Of a stretch of DNA of 24,746 bases, positions 15,997 through 22,842 are shown one piece after another. Source of the DNA: UMGS1474 sp050946775 (GTDB lineage Bacteria > Bacillota > Clostridia > Oscillospirales > Acutalibacteraceae); contig JBMNVL010000012.1 of NCBI GenBank assembly GCA_050946775.1, forward strand, positions 1 to 24,746. Reading direction: 5' to 3'. A program made the translations under genes and the position numbers. Position 1 is the stretch's first letter; each line of letters opens with the position of its first letter. A model generated the notes under the pieces. It did no database searches, was not told where the DNA came from, and saw only the letters and a program-made list of their open reading frames with translations.

Positions 15997-16001
15997 ACCA
16001 T

Positions 16002-17264
16002 ATGGAAAAACTGATTGTGGAGGGCGGACATCGTCTGCAAGGGGAGATCCCCATCCACGGAGCCAAAAACGGGGCCCTGCCCGTTTTGGCGGCGACTCTG
16101 CTGGCCGACGGCGCCAGCGTGATCGAAAACTGTCCCGATCTGGCTGACGTGCGGGCGTCCGCCGCGATTTTGCGGTGGCTTGGCTGCAAGGTGACGTTCG
16201 ATCACGGGACGGCGACGGTGGATCCCGCCGGCCTTTGCCGGTCGGACGTACCCCACCGCCTGATGCGGGAAATGCGTTCCTCCATCGTCTTTTTGGGAGC
16301 GATCGCCGCCCGGACCGGCGAAGCGGATCTCTCCTTTCCCGGCGGATGCGAGCTGGGTCCGCGTCCCATTGATCTGCACCTGTCCGCCCTGCGGCGGATG
16401 GGGATGACCGTCCGGGAAGAGGGCGGTGCGCTGTGCTGCCGCTGTAACGGCGGCCTGCGGGGCGCCGACATCCCGCTGGCGTTTCCCAGCGTCGGCGCCA
16501 CCGAAAACGTGCTGCTGGCGGCGGTGACCGCCAAAGGCGTCACGACGATCACCAACGCCGCCCGGGAACCCGAGATCCGGGATCTGTGCGATTATCTGCG
16601 TCGCTGCGGCGCGCGGATCGCCGGCGACGGCGAGGGCGTGATCCGCATCGAGGGAGTGCCCCGTCTGCACGGGGGTACCCACCGGGTGCTGCCCGACCGG
16701 ATCGAAGCGGCCACTTTTCTGGCGGGAGGCGCCGTTACCGGCGGATCGATCACCCTGCGGGGCGCAAAACCCGCGCATCTGGCGGCGGTGCTGCCGGTGT
16801 TCGAGGAGGCCGGCTGCGATTTGCGGCTGACGGAGGATACCGTCTCGCTGAGGGCACCGAAACGCCTGCGGCGGATCAAGACCGTGCGCACCATGCCCTA
16901 TCCGGGCTTTCCCACCGACGCCCAGGCGCCGCTGATGGCGATGGCGTGCGTTGCCGAGGGCACCAGCGTGTTTGTGGAGAACATATTTGAAAGCCGTTAC
17001 CGCCACGTTGACGAGCTGGCCCGTTTGGGCGCCCGGATCAAGGTGGAGGGACGGGTCGCGGTGGTGGATGGCGTGTCCCGTCTGTCGGGAGCGCCGGTGG
17101 AATGCACCGATCTGCGAGGCGGCGCCGCTTTGGTGATCGCCGCGCTGGCCGCGCAGGGAGAAACCACCGTCACCGCGCTGCATCATCTCGACAGGGGATA
17201 CGAGGATCTGGCGGGTTGCCTGACCCGCGCGGGCGCTGTTGTCCGGCGGGTGAAGGACCGATAA
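16002..17264 (+). CDS. murA: UDP-N-acetylglucosamine 1-carboxyvinyltransferase
   Basis: Cytoplasmic enzyme that transfers enolpyruvate from phosphoenolpyruvate to UDP-GlcNAc, the committed first step of peptidoglycan synthesis and the fosfomycin target. The 420 residues have the family layout: GGHRLQGEIPIHGAKNGALP at the start, RSSIVFLGA, and SFPGGCELGPRPIDLH. The last contains the catalytic Cys (C116), so a fosfomycin-insensitive Asp variant is not present. YPGFPTDAQAP, ENIFESRYRHVDEL and LRGGAALVIAAL follow near the C-terminus. Finding murA directly between murG and ftsQ is seen in several Clostridia. The start is fixed by AGAGGGG 7 bases upstream, which lies inside a hairpin. Confidence 0.96.
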   Translation: MEKLIVEGGHRLQGEIPIHGAKNGALPVLAATLLADGASVIENCPDLADVRASAAILRWLGCKVTFDHGTATVDPAGLCRSDVPHRLMREMRSSIVFLGAIAARTGEADLSFPGGCELGPRPIDLHLSALRRMGMTVREEGGALCCRCNGGLRGADIPLAFPSVGATENVLLAAVTAKGVTTITNAAREPEIRDLCDYLRRCGARIAGDGEGVIRIEGVPRLHGGTHRVLPDRIEAATFLAGGAVTGGSITLRGAKPAHLAAVLPVFEEAGCDLRLTEDTVSLRAPKRLRRIKTVRTMPYPGFPTDAQAPLMAMACVAEGTSVFVENIFESRYRHVDELARLGARIKVEGRVAVVDGVSRLSGAPVECTDLRGGAALVIAALAAQGETTVTALHHLDRGYEDLAGCLTRAGAVVRRVKDR

Positions 17265-17270
17265 TTCATA

Positions 17271-17285
17271 CGCCGCGCCGCGGCG
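17271..17285 (+). repeat. Small GC-only hairpin before the ftsQ ribosome binding site
   Basis: CGCCGCG-C-CGCGGCG, 7-bp arms, ends directly at the GAAAGGA Shine-Dalgarno (17286-17292) of the next gene. Whether it has any role is unknown. Confidence 0.45.
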
Positions 17286-17303
17286 GAAAGGACGAACGAT
17301 CGC

Positions 17304-18215
17304 ATGGCAAAGGAAACGACCAAAACCAAACCGCCCATGACCAGAGCCCAGCTGGCGGTGACGCTGATCGTGGCGATCCTTTTGATGATCGTCGTCAATC
17401 TGGTGCTGTTTTTGTCCACGCCGTCGTCGACAAGCGCCGGCGAACGCGCCGCCCTGTTCGGGGTCAAGAAGATCGTGGTGGAGGGCAATACCCGTTACGA
17501 CGAGGCGGCCATCATCGGCAAAAGCGGCATCCGGATCGGGCAAAGCATCTTTTCGCTCAATAAAGAGAAAGCCGGCGAAAACGTCCGCCAGGCGTTCGCC
17601 TTTGCCGAAAAGGTGACGGTGGATACCAAGCTGGGACTGGACACGGTGCGCATCGCGATCACCGAGGCGACGCCGCTGGGGGTGATCCCCACGGCGGAGG
17701 GCTGGCTGCTGGTCAGCACAACCGGACGGGGACTGCAGCTGACCGGCGGCGACAGCGAGGTGCCCATGCGGTATCTCGCCATCCGGGGCAGCACCGGCCA
17801 GGATCCGACGGTGGGCGGTCAGGCGCTGGACAAACGCAGTCTGACCATCGTCACCACCTTGAGAAAGACGCTGACGGAAAACGACCTGGGGCAGCTGACC
17901 GAGATCGATATGACCGATAAAACCGATATCCGGGTGCGCTGGAACAACCAGATCACCTTTTTGGTGGGCAACGACGACAATCTGGATCACAAAGCGTCGG
18001 TGATCGCCGCCACCATGCAAAAGGTGCTGGCGGATTACGGCCAGTCGGCGCGCGGCACCCTCAACGTGCGGGCGTATTCCGACGCCGAGGATCAGAAAAA
18101 ATACATCGTTTTCCGTCCTGAGGGGCTGGACGAGGCCATCTCCAAATCGGCGACGGCGACCACGACGGCTTCCGCCGGCGGTGGAAACACCGCCACGACC
18201 GCTCCCGAAAATTAA
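17304..18215 (+). CDS. ftsQ: Cell division protein FtsQ/DivIB (POTRA domain)
   Basis: A 303-residue bitopic membrane protein of the divisome. A short basic cytoplasmic start is followed by one membrane helix (about 15-37). A POTRA domain (about 51-122) begins at FGVKKIVVEGNTRYDEAAII and includes GQSIFSLN. The beta domain follows with TEATPLGVIPTAEGWLLVSTTG, and the end is a low-complexity Thr/Ala/Gly tail. FtsQ/DivIB binds FtsL and DivIC and controls septal wall synthesis. GAAAGGA lies 11 bases before the ATG. It is the last gene before ftsZ, which has its own promoter; no ftsA gene lies between them. Confidence 0.9.
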   Translation: MAKETTKTKPPMTRAQLAVTLIVAILLMIVVNLVLFLSTPSSTSAGERAALFGVKKIVVEGNTRYDEAAIIGKSGIRIGQSIFSLNKEKAGENVRQAFAFAEKVTVDTKLGLDTVRIAITEATPLGVIPTAEGWLLVSTTGRGLQLTGGDSEVPMRYLAIRGSTGQDPTVGGQALDKRSLTIVTTLRKTLTENDLGQLTEIDMTDKTDIRVRWNNQITFLVGNDDNLDHKASVIAATMQKVLADYGQSARGTLNVRAYSDAEDQKKYIVFRPEGLDEAISKSATATTTASAGGGNTATTAPEN

Positions 18216-18297
18216 GGGATTTTTGAATGAAAACCGAAATTTGGGGCGAAAAAGTTGAAAAAAACCAAAACTTTCCGATTTTCTTGCCGTCAAACGG

Positions 18298-18326
18298 TTG
18301 AAAAAAATATTTTCTCGTGTTAGAAT
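18298..18326 (+). promoter_or_regulatory. Promoter of ftsZ
   Basis: TTGAAA (18298-18303) and TAGAAT (18321-18326) are 17 bases apart in an A-rich region. The predicted start is about 70 bases before the ftsZ ATG. The 188-base gap before ftsZ is AT-rich, unlike the neighbouring genes. Confidence 0.8.
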
Positions 18327-18351
18327 GAAAAAACAAAGGTGAAAAAGGCAG

Positions 18352-18370
18352 AGTCGGTCGGGGACCGGCT
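18352..18370 (+). promoter_or_regulatory. Hairpin in the ftsZ leader
   Basis: AGTCGGTC-GGG-GACCGGCT forms an 8-bp stem with one G-U pair between the promoter and the ribosome binding site. It is followed by TTTGTGG, a poor U-tract, so it is probably a leader structure rather than a terminator. Confidence 0.45.
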
Positions 18371-18403
18371 TTGTGGAATTTATTCGCTTAGGAGGATGTC
18401 GTT

Positions 18404-19486
18404 ATGCCATTTGAGTATGATAACACCGCGGAAGATTTCGTGCAGATCAAAGTTATCGGTATCGGCGGAGGCGGCGGCAACGCCATCAACCGCATGGTGC
18501 GCGCCGGCGTCAAGGGCGTGGAATTTCTGGCGCTCAACACCGACCATCCGGCCCTGGTGCAGTCGCAGGCCGATCAGAAGATCCAGATCGGCGAAAAACT
18601 GACCCATGGCATGGGTGCCGGCGCCAACCCCGAAAAGGGCCAGCGCGCCGCTGAGGAAAGCACCGAGGAGATCACCGCCGCGCTGCGGGGCACCGACATG
18701 GTGTTTATCACCGCCGGCATGGGCGGCGGCACCGGCACCGGCGCGGCGCCCATCGTGGCGTCCATCGCCCGGGAGCTGGGCATCCTGACCGTCGGCGTCG
18801 TCACCAAGCCCTTCGCGTTTGAAGGCAAAAAGCGGATGACGCAGGCCGAGGCCGGCATCGCCGCGCTGCGGGAGAACGTCGACAGCCTGGTCGTCATCCC
18901 CAACGAGCGGCTGAAGCTGGTCAGCGAGCAGCGGATCACCCTCGCCAACGCCTTCGAAGTGGCGGACGACGTCCTGCGCCAGGCGGTGCAGAGCATTTCC
19001 GAGCTGATCCAGGGCACGGCGTATATCAATCTGGACTTCGCCGACGTGACCGCCATCATGAAGGATGCCGGCTACGCGCATATGGGCGTCGGCCGCGCCA
19101 CTGGTAAGGACAAGGCGCAGGAAGCCGCCCGTTCGGCCATCACCAGCCCCCTGCTGGAGACCTCGATCAACGGCGCCAAGGGCGTGATCATCAACATCAC
19201 CGCCTCGCCGGATATCGATCTGGAGGACGTCGAGTCGTCCTCGGCCATCATCACCGACGCCGCTCACCCGGACGCCAACGTGATCTGGGGCGTGTCCTTC
19301 GACGACACGCTGGACGACGAGATGGTCATCACCATGATCTCCACCGGCGTGATGAGCAGCGCCGATCCCGCCAGCCAGATGTCTACCCCGGCGGGCAGCG
19401 ATTTTATGAAGACCATCAACAACACCTCCGACGGGATGGAGGATTGGGATCGCGATCTGCAGAACATCTTCAACCGCAACCGCTGA
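18404..19486 (+). CDS. ftsZ: Cell division GTPase FtsZ
   Basis: Tubulin-like GTPase that polymerises into the Z-ring and recruits the divisome. The 360 residues contain KVIGIGGGGGNAINRM (about 16-31), the GTP-binding GMGGGTGTG (105-113), NVDSLVVIPNERL (158-170) and the synergy loop NLDFADV (209-215). In that loop D211 and D214 would trigger hydrolysis in the next subunit. The GTPase and C-terminal domains end near residue 315, leaving a short linker of only about 35 residues. The tail is WDRDLQNIFNRNR, a diverged form of the usual C-terminal peptide. AGGAGG lies 8 bases before the ATG. It has its own promoter and shares a bidirectional terminator with lexA. Confidence 0.98.
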   Translation: MPFEYDNTAEDFVQIKVIGIGGGGGNAINRMVRAGVKGVEFLALNTDHPALVQSQADQKIQIGEKLTHGMGAGANPEKGQRAAEESTEEITAALRGTDMVFITAGMGGGTGTGAAPIVASIARELGILTVGVVTKPFAFEGKKRMTQAEAGIAALRENVDSLVVIPNERLKLVSEQRITLANAFEVADDVLRQAVQSISELIQGTAYINLDFADVTAIMKDAGYAHMGVGRATGKDKAQEAARSAITSPLLETSINGAKGVIINITASPDIDLEDVESSSAIITDAAHPDANVIWGVSFDDTLDDEMVITMISTGVMSSADPASQMSTPAGSDFMKTINNTSDGMEDWDRDLQNIFNRNR

Positions 19487-19502
19487 TCCGAAAAACGCCA
19501 AA

Positions 19503-19534
19503 AAAACCCGGCGACCGTTTGGTCGCCGGGTTTT
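19503..19534. terminator. Bidirectional terminator between ftsZ and lexA
   Basis: AAAACCCGGCGACC-GTTT-GGTCGCCGGGTTTT, a perfect 14-bp stem. It has TTTT on the plus side and, on the minus strand, seven T residues from the A-run at 19500-19506. It serves the converging ftsZ and lexA genes. Confidence 0.92.
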
Positions 19535-19545
19535 CGTTGTCCGGA

Positions 19546-20130
19546 TCAGAAATACCGCAGCAAGGAAACCACCTTGCCCAGTACCGTCACCTCGTCGACG
19601 ATGATGGGCTCGTACGCGTCGTTTTCGGGCTGCAGCCGGAAATGGCCGTCCTCCTTGAAAAACCGCTTGACGGTCGCCTCGTCCCCGATCAGGGCGACGA
19701 CGATATCGCCGTTTTCCGCCACGGGAGTACGCTTGACGATCACCACGTCGCCGTCCAGAATGCCGGCGCCGATCATACTGGTGCCCATCACCCGCAGAGC
19801 GAACAGCTCGCCCGGCTGGTAGCCCTTGCCGGAGTAGGGAACGTACTCCTCCACCTCTTCGACGGCGAGGATCGGCTGGCCGGCGGTGACCCGGCCCAGC
19901 AGCGGTACCCGCGCCACCTTTTCGCCCGGCAGGCGAATGGCGCGGTTGAGCCCGCTTTTGCGGTCGATGTACCCGCCCTCCTCCAGCGCCCGCAGACAGG
20001 CGTGGACGGTGGAGGTGGATTTGATGCCGGTCGCGGTGCAAATCTCCCGCACCGAAGGCGGGATCCCGTCCTGCGCGCGCTGCTTCAAAAAGGTCAGCAC
20101 GGCTTGCTGCTTGTTCGTCAGTTCCGCCAT
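19546..20130 (-). CDS. lexA: LexA repressor (SOS regulator)
   Basis: A 194-residue repressor of the DNA damage response; it cleaves itself when activated by RecA-ssDNA. The N-terminal winged helix-turn-helix contains PPSVREICTATGIKSTSTVH (about 24-43). The cleavage site is A83-G84 in GRVTAGQP. The catalytic dyad is S118 in MGTSMIGAG and K155 in EATVKRFF, as in the S24 peptidase family. I chose the ATG at 20130, which has AGGGAGG on the minus strand 7 bases upstream and gives the normal length. An in-frame extension to 20193 would include the ribosome binding site. Two near-consensus LexA boxes overlie the promoter, so it represses itself. Its probable targets in this window are itself and the small membrane gene at 5698. 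Confidence 0.96.
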   Translation of the reverse strand: MAELTNKQQAVLTFLKQRAQDGIPPSVREICTATGIKSTSTVHACLRALEEGGYIDRKSGLNRAIRLPGEKVARVPLLGRVTAGQPILAVEEVEEYVPYSGKGYQPGELFALRVMGTSMIGAGILDGDVVIVKRTPVAENGDIVVALIGDEATVKRFFKEDGHFRLQPENDAYEPIIVDEVTVLGKVVSLLRYF

Positions 20131-20197
20131 GGAAAGACCTCCCTTAAGACGCGATGTCAAACGCTGAAAACAGCGTGTTTTGGCTTTTTGCATCTTT

Positions 20198-20226
20198 AGA
20201 ATAGCACATATGTTCTAAAAATGCAA
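20198..20226 (-). promoter_or_regulatory. lexA promoter
   Basis: On the minus strand, TTGCAT (20226-20221) and TATTCT (20203-20198) are separated by 17 bases. LexA boxes cover the spacer and the -35. Confidence 0.7.
20204..20215 (-). promoter_or_regulatory. LexA box 1 of lexA
   Basis: On the minus strand GAACATATGTGC, one mismatch from GAAC-N4-GTTC with the ATAT centre favoured in Bacillus. It occupies the spacer right next to the -10. Confidence 0.75.
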
Positions 20227-20236
20227 ACATTTGTTC
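20225..20236 (-). promoter_or_regulatory. LexA box 2 of lexA
   Basis: On the minus strand GAACAAATGTTT, one mismatch from consensus. It overlaps the -35 and lies 21 bases (two helical turns) from box 1, which would allow cooperative or stacked binding. Confidence 0.65.
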
Positions 20237-20316
20237 AAAATTTTACAAAATTGCCTTAATTTCATTTTTCTTGCCCCGGATCCTTTCCAAAAAACTCATA
20301 GTTTGGTCACAGTTCA

Positions 20317-20347
20317 TTCACAATCCGCCGGGTGGACGTGCTATAAT
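20317..20347 (+). promoter_or_regulatory. Promoter of the putative small RNA
   Basis: A consensus TATAAT (20342-20347) is preceded by TTCACA (20317-20322) with a 19-base spacer, longer than ideal. It points away from lexA and reads into a terminated short segment without an open reading frame. Confidence 0.6.
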
Positions 20348-20350
20348 AAA

Positions 20351-20484
20351 GCCGTACCTGAGGGACGGGAAGGAGCCGCACCGGAACGTCCCCGCGAACG
20401 GGTACGATTTCTACCCTCCTCAAAACACCCCTCTAACAAAGGAAAGATCCCGGCCGAACGACCGGGATCTTTCCTTTGTTTTAC
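20351..20484 (+). ncRNA. Unassigned structured small RNA with intrinsic terminator
   Basis: The segment starts a few bases after a TATAAT and ends in a strong terminator, giving a transcript of about 130 nt. The 5' end CGTACC (20353-20358) pairs with GGTACG (20401-20406). Nested inside, GGGACG (20362-20367) pairs with CGTCCC (20387-20392). The loop contains AGGAG (20371-20375), which could pair with CTCCT (20416-20420) downstream as a pseudoknot. I do not recognise a family: it lacks the SRP GGAAGGNAGCAG core, the T-box AGGGTGG core and known riboswitch signatures. The following gene has its own promoter beyond the terminator, so an independent RNA is more likely than a riboswitch, though an attenuator for 20582 is possible. 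Confidence 0.55.
20435..20484 (+). terminator. Perfect 19-bp terminator hairpin
   Basis: Arms 20435-20453 (AACAAAGGAAAGATCCCGG) and 20462-20480 are exactly complementary around the loop CCGAACGA. The right arm ends TTTGTTTTA. It closes the putative small RNA. Confidence 0.85.
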
Positions 20485-20505
20485 GAACAATTCATAATTT
20501 ATCCA

Positions 20506-20534
20506 TTGACAAAAGCGCCGTTTTTTTATACAAT
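20506..20534 (+). promoter_or_regulatory. Near-consensus promoter of the dockerin repeat protein gene
   Basis: TTGACA (20506-20511) and TACAAT (20529-20534) are 17 bases apart. This is the best promoter in the window. A small hairpin GGCGG-ATGA-CCGCC (20547-20560) follows in the leader. Confidence 0.88.
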
Positions 20535-20581
20535 AGATAACCGTACGGCGGATGACCGCCAAACAGAAAGGATGAAACGAA

Positions 20582-22732
20582 ATGAAGTTGACGAAAAGAC
20601 TGCTCGCTCTGGCGTTGAGCGTGCTGTTCGTCCTGCCGATGACGGTAATCGCCGCCTCGGCGGAAGGCAAAGTCGTCGGCACCTGGACCGCGAACAACGA
20701 GGCGGCCACCATGAAGGGCCAGAATGTCATCCAGATGGACTGGACCTACGCCGACAGCTATCCGATCGACCTGTCGGGCAGCGATCTGACCAAAGTGTAC
20801 ATCTGCTTTGATCTGACCCTGACCCATGCCGAGGTGTTCACCACCGGCAATCTGGTGCTGCGTTCGGCCCAGACCGAGGGCGAGAACAACCTGCAGTACA
20901 GCGTGGCATCCCGTCTGCCCACCCTGGTCGAGGGCAAAAACGAGATCCGCGTCCCGGTGCTGGAGTTCACCGGCAAGACCGGCACCATCGATTGGGCGAC
21001 CATCGAGCGGCTGCGTCTGTATTTTGACGGCATCGCCGCCAAGGCCGAGGCTGCCGAAGTTCCGCTGGAAGAAGTGGCCATGACGATGGAGAACATCCGT
21101 CTGGAGGACGAGACCGAAGAGGATTACCAGCCGGTGGAAGGCGCCGTTGCCGAATGGCACGACAGCACCGTCCACACCCAGAACGGCGCCACTCTGGTGG
21201 CCGACTGGCTGACGCTGGTCAGCCCGGTCGATCTGTCCGGCCGTGATCTGTCCAAGGTCTTCCTGACGGTGGATTACACCCTGACCAACGACAGCGAACT
21301 GGCGGACGACGAGGTGTTCGGCACCGGCTTCTTCCGTCTGCGCTCGCCCGACGATGAGGGCACCACTCCTCCCGACGGCGAAAACAACGTCGGCTATGCG
21401 TTCCGCAGCCTGCAGGACAAAGGCATCATGGAGCAGCCGGTTGCCGGCAAGAACAGCGTTAAAGTCCCGCTCAGCGAGATCAACGCCTACACCGGCGAGA
21501 TCGACTGGGCGAACGTCAACCGTTTCCGGATGTATTTTGACGGTATTCCGGAGGAAGTCACCGGTACGACCCTGAAGCTGGACAGCGTCGCCATCATCGA
21601 CGAGAACGAAGAGCTGGCCGAGGGCGTGCTGGGCGCGTTCAGCAGCGAAGAGACTTACGAGAGCGACAAGACCCTGGAGACTCCCTGGATCACCAGCTAC
21701 GTCAAACCCGTGACCGATCCTGACAACACCTATCTGCACGTCAACTTCACCCTGACCGGCGAAGGCCCGTTCGAGACCGGTTTCTTCCGGCTGCGTTCGG
21801 CCGATACCACGCCGACCGAGGATAACGAGCAGGGCGAGAACAACGTCGGCTACAACATCAAATCCCTGACCGACGCCGGCGTGATCGCCGAGCCGGCGGA
21901 AGGCGAGAACGACGTGATGATCCCGCTGAGCGAGTATTCCGATCCCAAGGGCGAGATCGACTGGAGCGCCATCAACCGCTTCCGGATGTACTTCAACAAC
22001 CAGGAGGGTCTCAACACCACCCTGAAGCTCAACACGGTGGAGATCCTCGACAAATCGGCGGACGTCGATCCCACCCTCGTGGCCGACTTCACCCCCGTGG
22101 TGGCCGGCGACTACGATACCGCTGAAAACGCGACGCTGCAGGCCGGCTGGGTCGACCTGAAGAAGCCCGCGCAGGTGGACGTCGAGAATGCCACCCTGAA
22201 GCTGGCTCTCACCCTGTCCAACGACACCGGTGAGGAGGACAGCGCGGTCTTCGCCAGCGGTAAGATCCTGCTGGCGTCGGCGCTGGTCGACGGCGAGGAG
22301 CAGAGCGTCAGCGTTACCATCAAACCCACCACCGGGCTGAAATCCGGCGAAAACGAGCTGGAGATCCCGCTGACCGAGTTTGTCGAGGAGAAGGGCGCCA
22401 TCGATTGGGACAACGTTTCCCGGTTCCGCATCTTCATCGACAGCACCAACAAGTTTGACAACGGCACCACCGCCATGATCATCACCAACGCCCAGATCGT
22501 TGATCCTTCCAAGGCTGACGACCAGCCTTCGGACGTGACGATCGGCGACGTGGACGGCAAAGACGGCATCACCGCCGCCGACGCCCTGATGGCGCTGCAG
22601 ATCGCGACCGGCAAGATCAACGCGACCGAGGCCCAGACCAAGGCGGCCGACGTCAACGGCAACGGGGAAGTCGACGCGTCCGACGCGCTGGCGATTCTCC
22701 AGTTTGCCACCGGCAAGATCAACCAGTTCTGA
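20582..22732 (+). CDS. Secreted four-repeat protein with C-terminal dockerin
   Basis: No named family recognised apart from the dockerin. The 716 residues start with a signal peptide (basic KLTKR, hydrophobic core, probable cleavage after ASA near residue 27). Four copies of a domain of about 145-155 residues follow (roughly 30-174, 185-341, 346-491, 496-641). Each has an LRSA-like strand (first three also GENN), then GxNxxxxPLxEF and a G-x-IDW-x-x-(I/V)-x-R-x-R-x-(Y/F)-(F/I)-D motif. The repeated strand pattern suggests a beta-sandwich, possibly carbohydrate-binding, but this is inference. The C-terminus (653-716) is a type I dockerin with loops DVDGKDGITAAD and DVNGNGEVDASD. No catalytic domain is seen. 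It is acidic throughout, as expected for an exported protein. AAAGGA lies 9 bases before the ATG; it has its own promoter and terminator. Confidence 0.9.
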   Translation: MKLTKRLLALALSVLFVLPMTVIAASAEGKVVGTWTANNEAATMKGQNVIQMDWTYADSYPIDLSGSDLTKVYICFDLTLTHAEVFTTGNLVLRSAQTEGENNLQYSVASRLPTLVEGKNEIRVPVLEFTGKTGTIDWATIERLRLYFDGIAAKAEAAEVPLEEVAMTMENIRLEDETEEDYQPVEGAVAEWHDSTVHTQNGATLVADWLTLVSPVDLSGRDLSKVFLTVDYTLTNDSELADDEVFGTGFFRLRSPDDEGTTPPDGENNVGYAFRSLQDKGIMEQPVAGKNSVKVPLSEINAYTGEIDWANVNRFRMYFDGIPEEVTGTTLKLDSVAIIDENEELAEGVLGAFSSEETYESDKTLETPWITSYVKPVTDPDNTYLHVNFTLTGEGPFETGFFRLRSADTTPTEDNEQGENNVGYNIKSLTDAGVIAEPAEGENDVMIPLSEYSDPKGEIDWSAINRFRMYFNNQEGLNTTLKLNTVEILDKSADVDPTLVADFTPVVAGDYDTAENATLQAGWVDLKKPAQVDVENATLKLALTLSNDTGEEDSAVFASGKILLASALVDGEEQSVSVTIKPTTGLKSGENELEIPLTEFVEEKGAIDWDNVSRFRIFIDSTNKFDNGTTAMIITNAQIVDPSKADDQPSDVTIGDVDGKDGITAADALMALQIATGKINATEAQTKAADVNGNGEVDASDALAILQFATGKINQF
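20669..22504 (+). repeat. Four tandem domain repeats within the dockerin protein
   Basis: Approximate units 20669-21103, 21134-21604, 21617-22054 and 22067-22504. Their closing motifs are TGTIDWATIERLRLYFD, TGEIDWANVNRFRMYFD, KGEIDWSAINRFRMYFN and KGAIDWDNVSRFRIFID. Units 2 and 3 are the most alike, which points to recent duplication. Confidence 0.8.
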
Positions 22733-22742
22733 TCCGTTTACA

Positions 22743-22779
22743 AAAAACGTCCTCATCCGATCCGGATGGGGACGTTTTT
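22743..22779 (+). terminator. Intrinsic terminator of the four-repeat dockerin gene
   Basis: AAAAACGTCCTCATCC (22743-22758) pairs with GGATGGGGACGTTTTT (22764-22779) with one T-G pair. It starts about 10 bases after the stop. The A and T runs could make it work in both directions. Confidence 0.88.
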
Positions 22780-22780
22780 G

Positions 22781-22809
22781 TTGACTTTTCGGCCCAAATT
22801 GCGTATGAT
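22781..22809 (+). promoter_or_regulatory. Promoter of the second dockerin repeat protein gene
   Basis: TTGACT (22781-22786) and TATGAT (22804-22809) are 17 bases apart. The -35 begins directly after the terminator T-run of the previous gene, so the two genes are separate units packed tightly. Confidence 0.82.
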
Positions 22810-22842
22810 AACAACAGATGACGGAAAAGGAGAGCAAGGCGG

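Noticed and set aside
15840..18293. Long open frame of 817 codons antisense to murG, murA and ftsQ
   Set aside because: Same antisense artefact; it runs through three recognised genes and a hairpin gap.
20351..20484. SRP RNA, T-box or known riboswitch as identity of the small RNA
   Set aside because: The GGAAGG here is not followed by the AGCAG core of SRP RNA, the T-box AGGGTGG core is absent, and the terminator is followed by a separate strong promoter.
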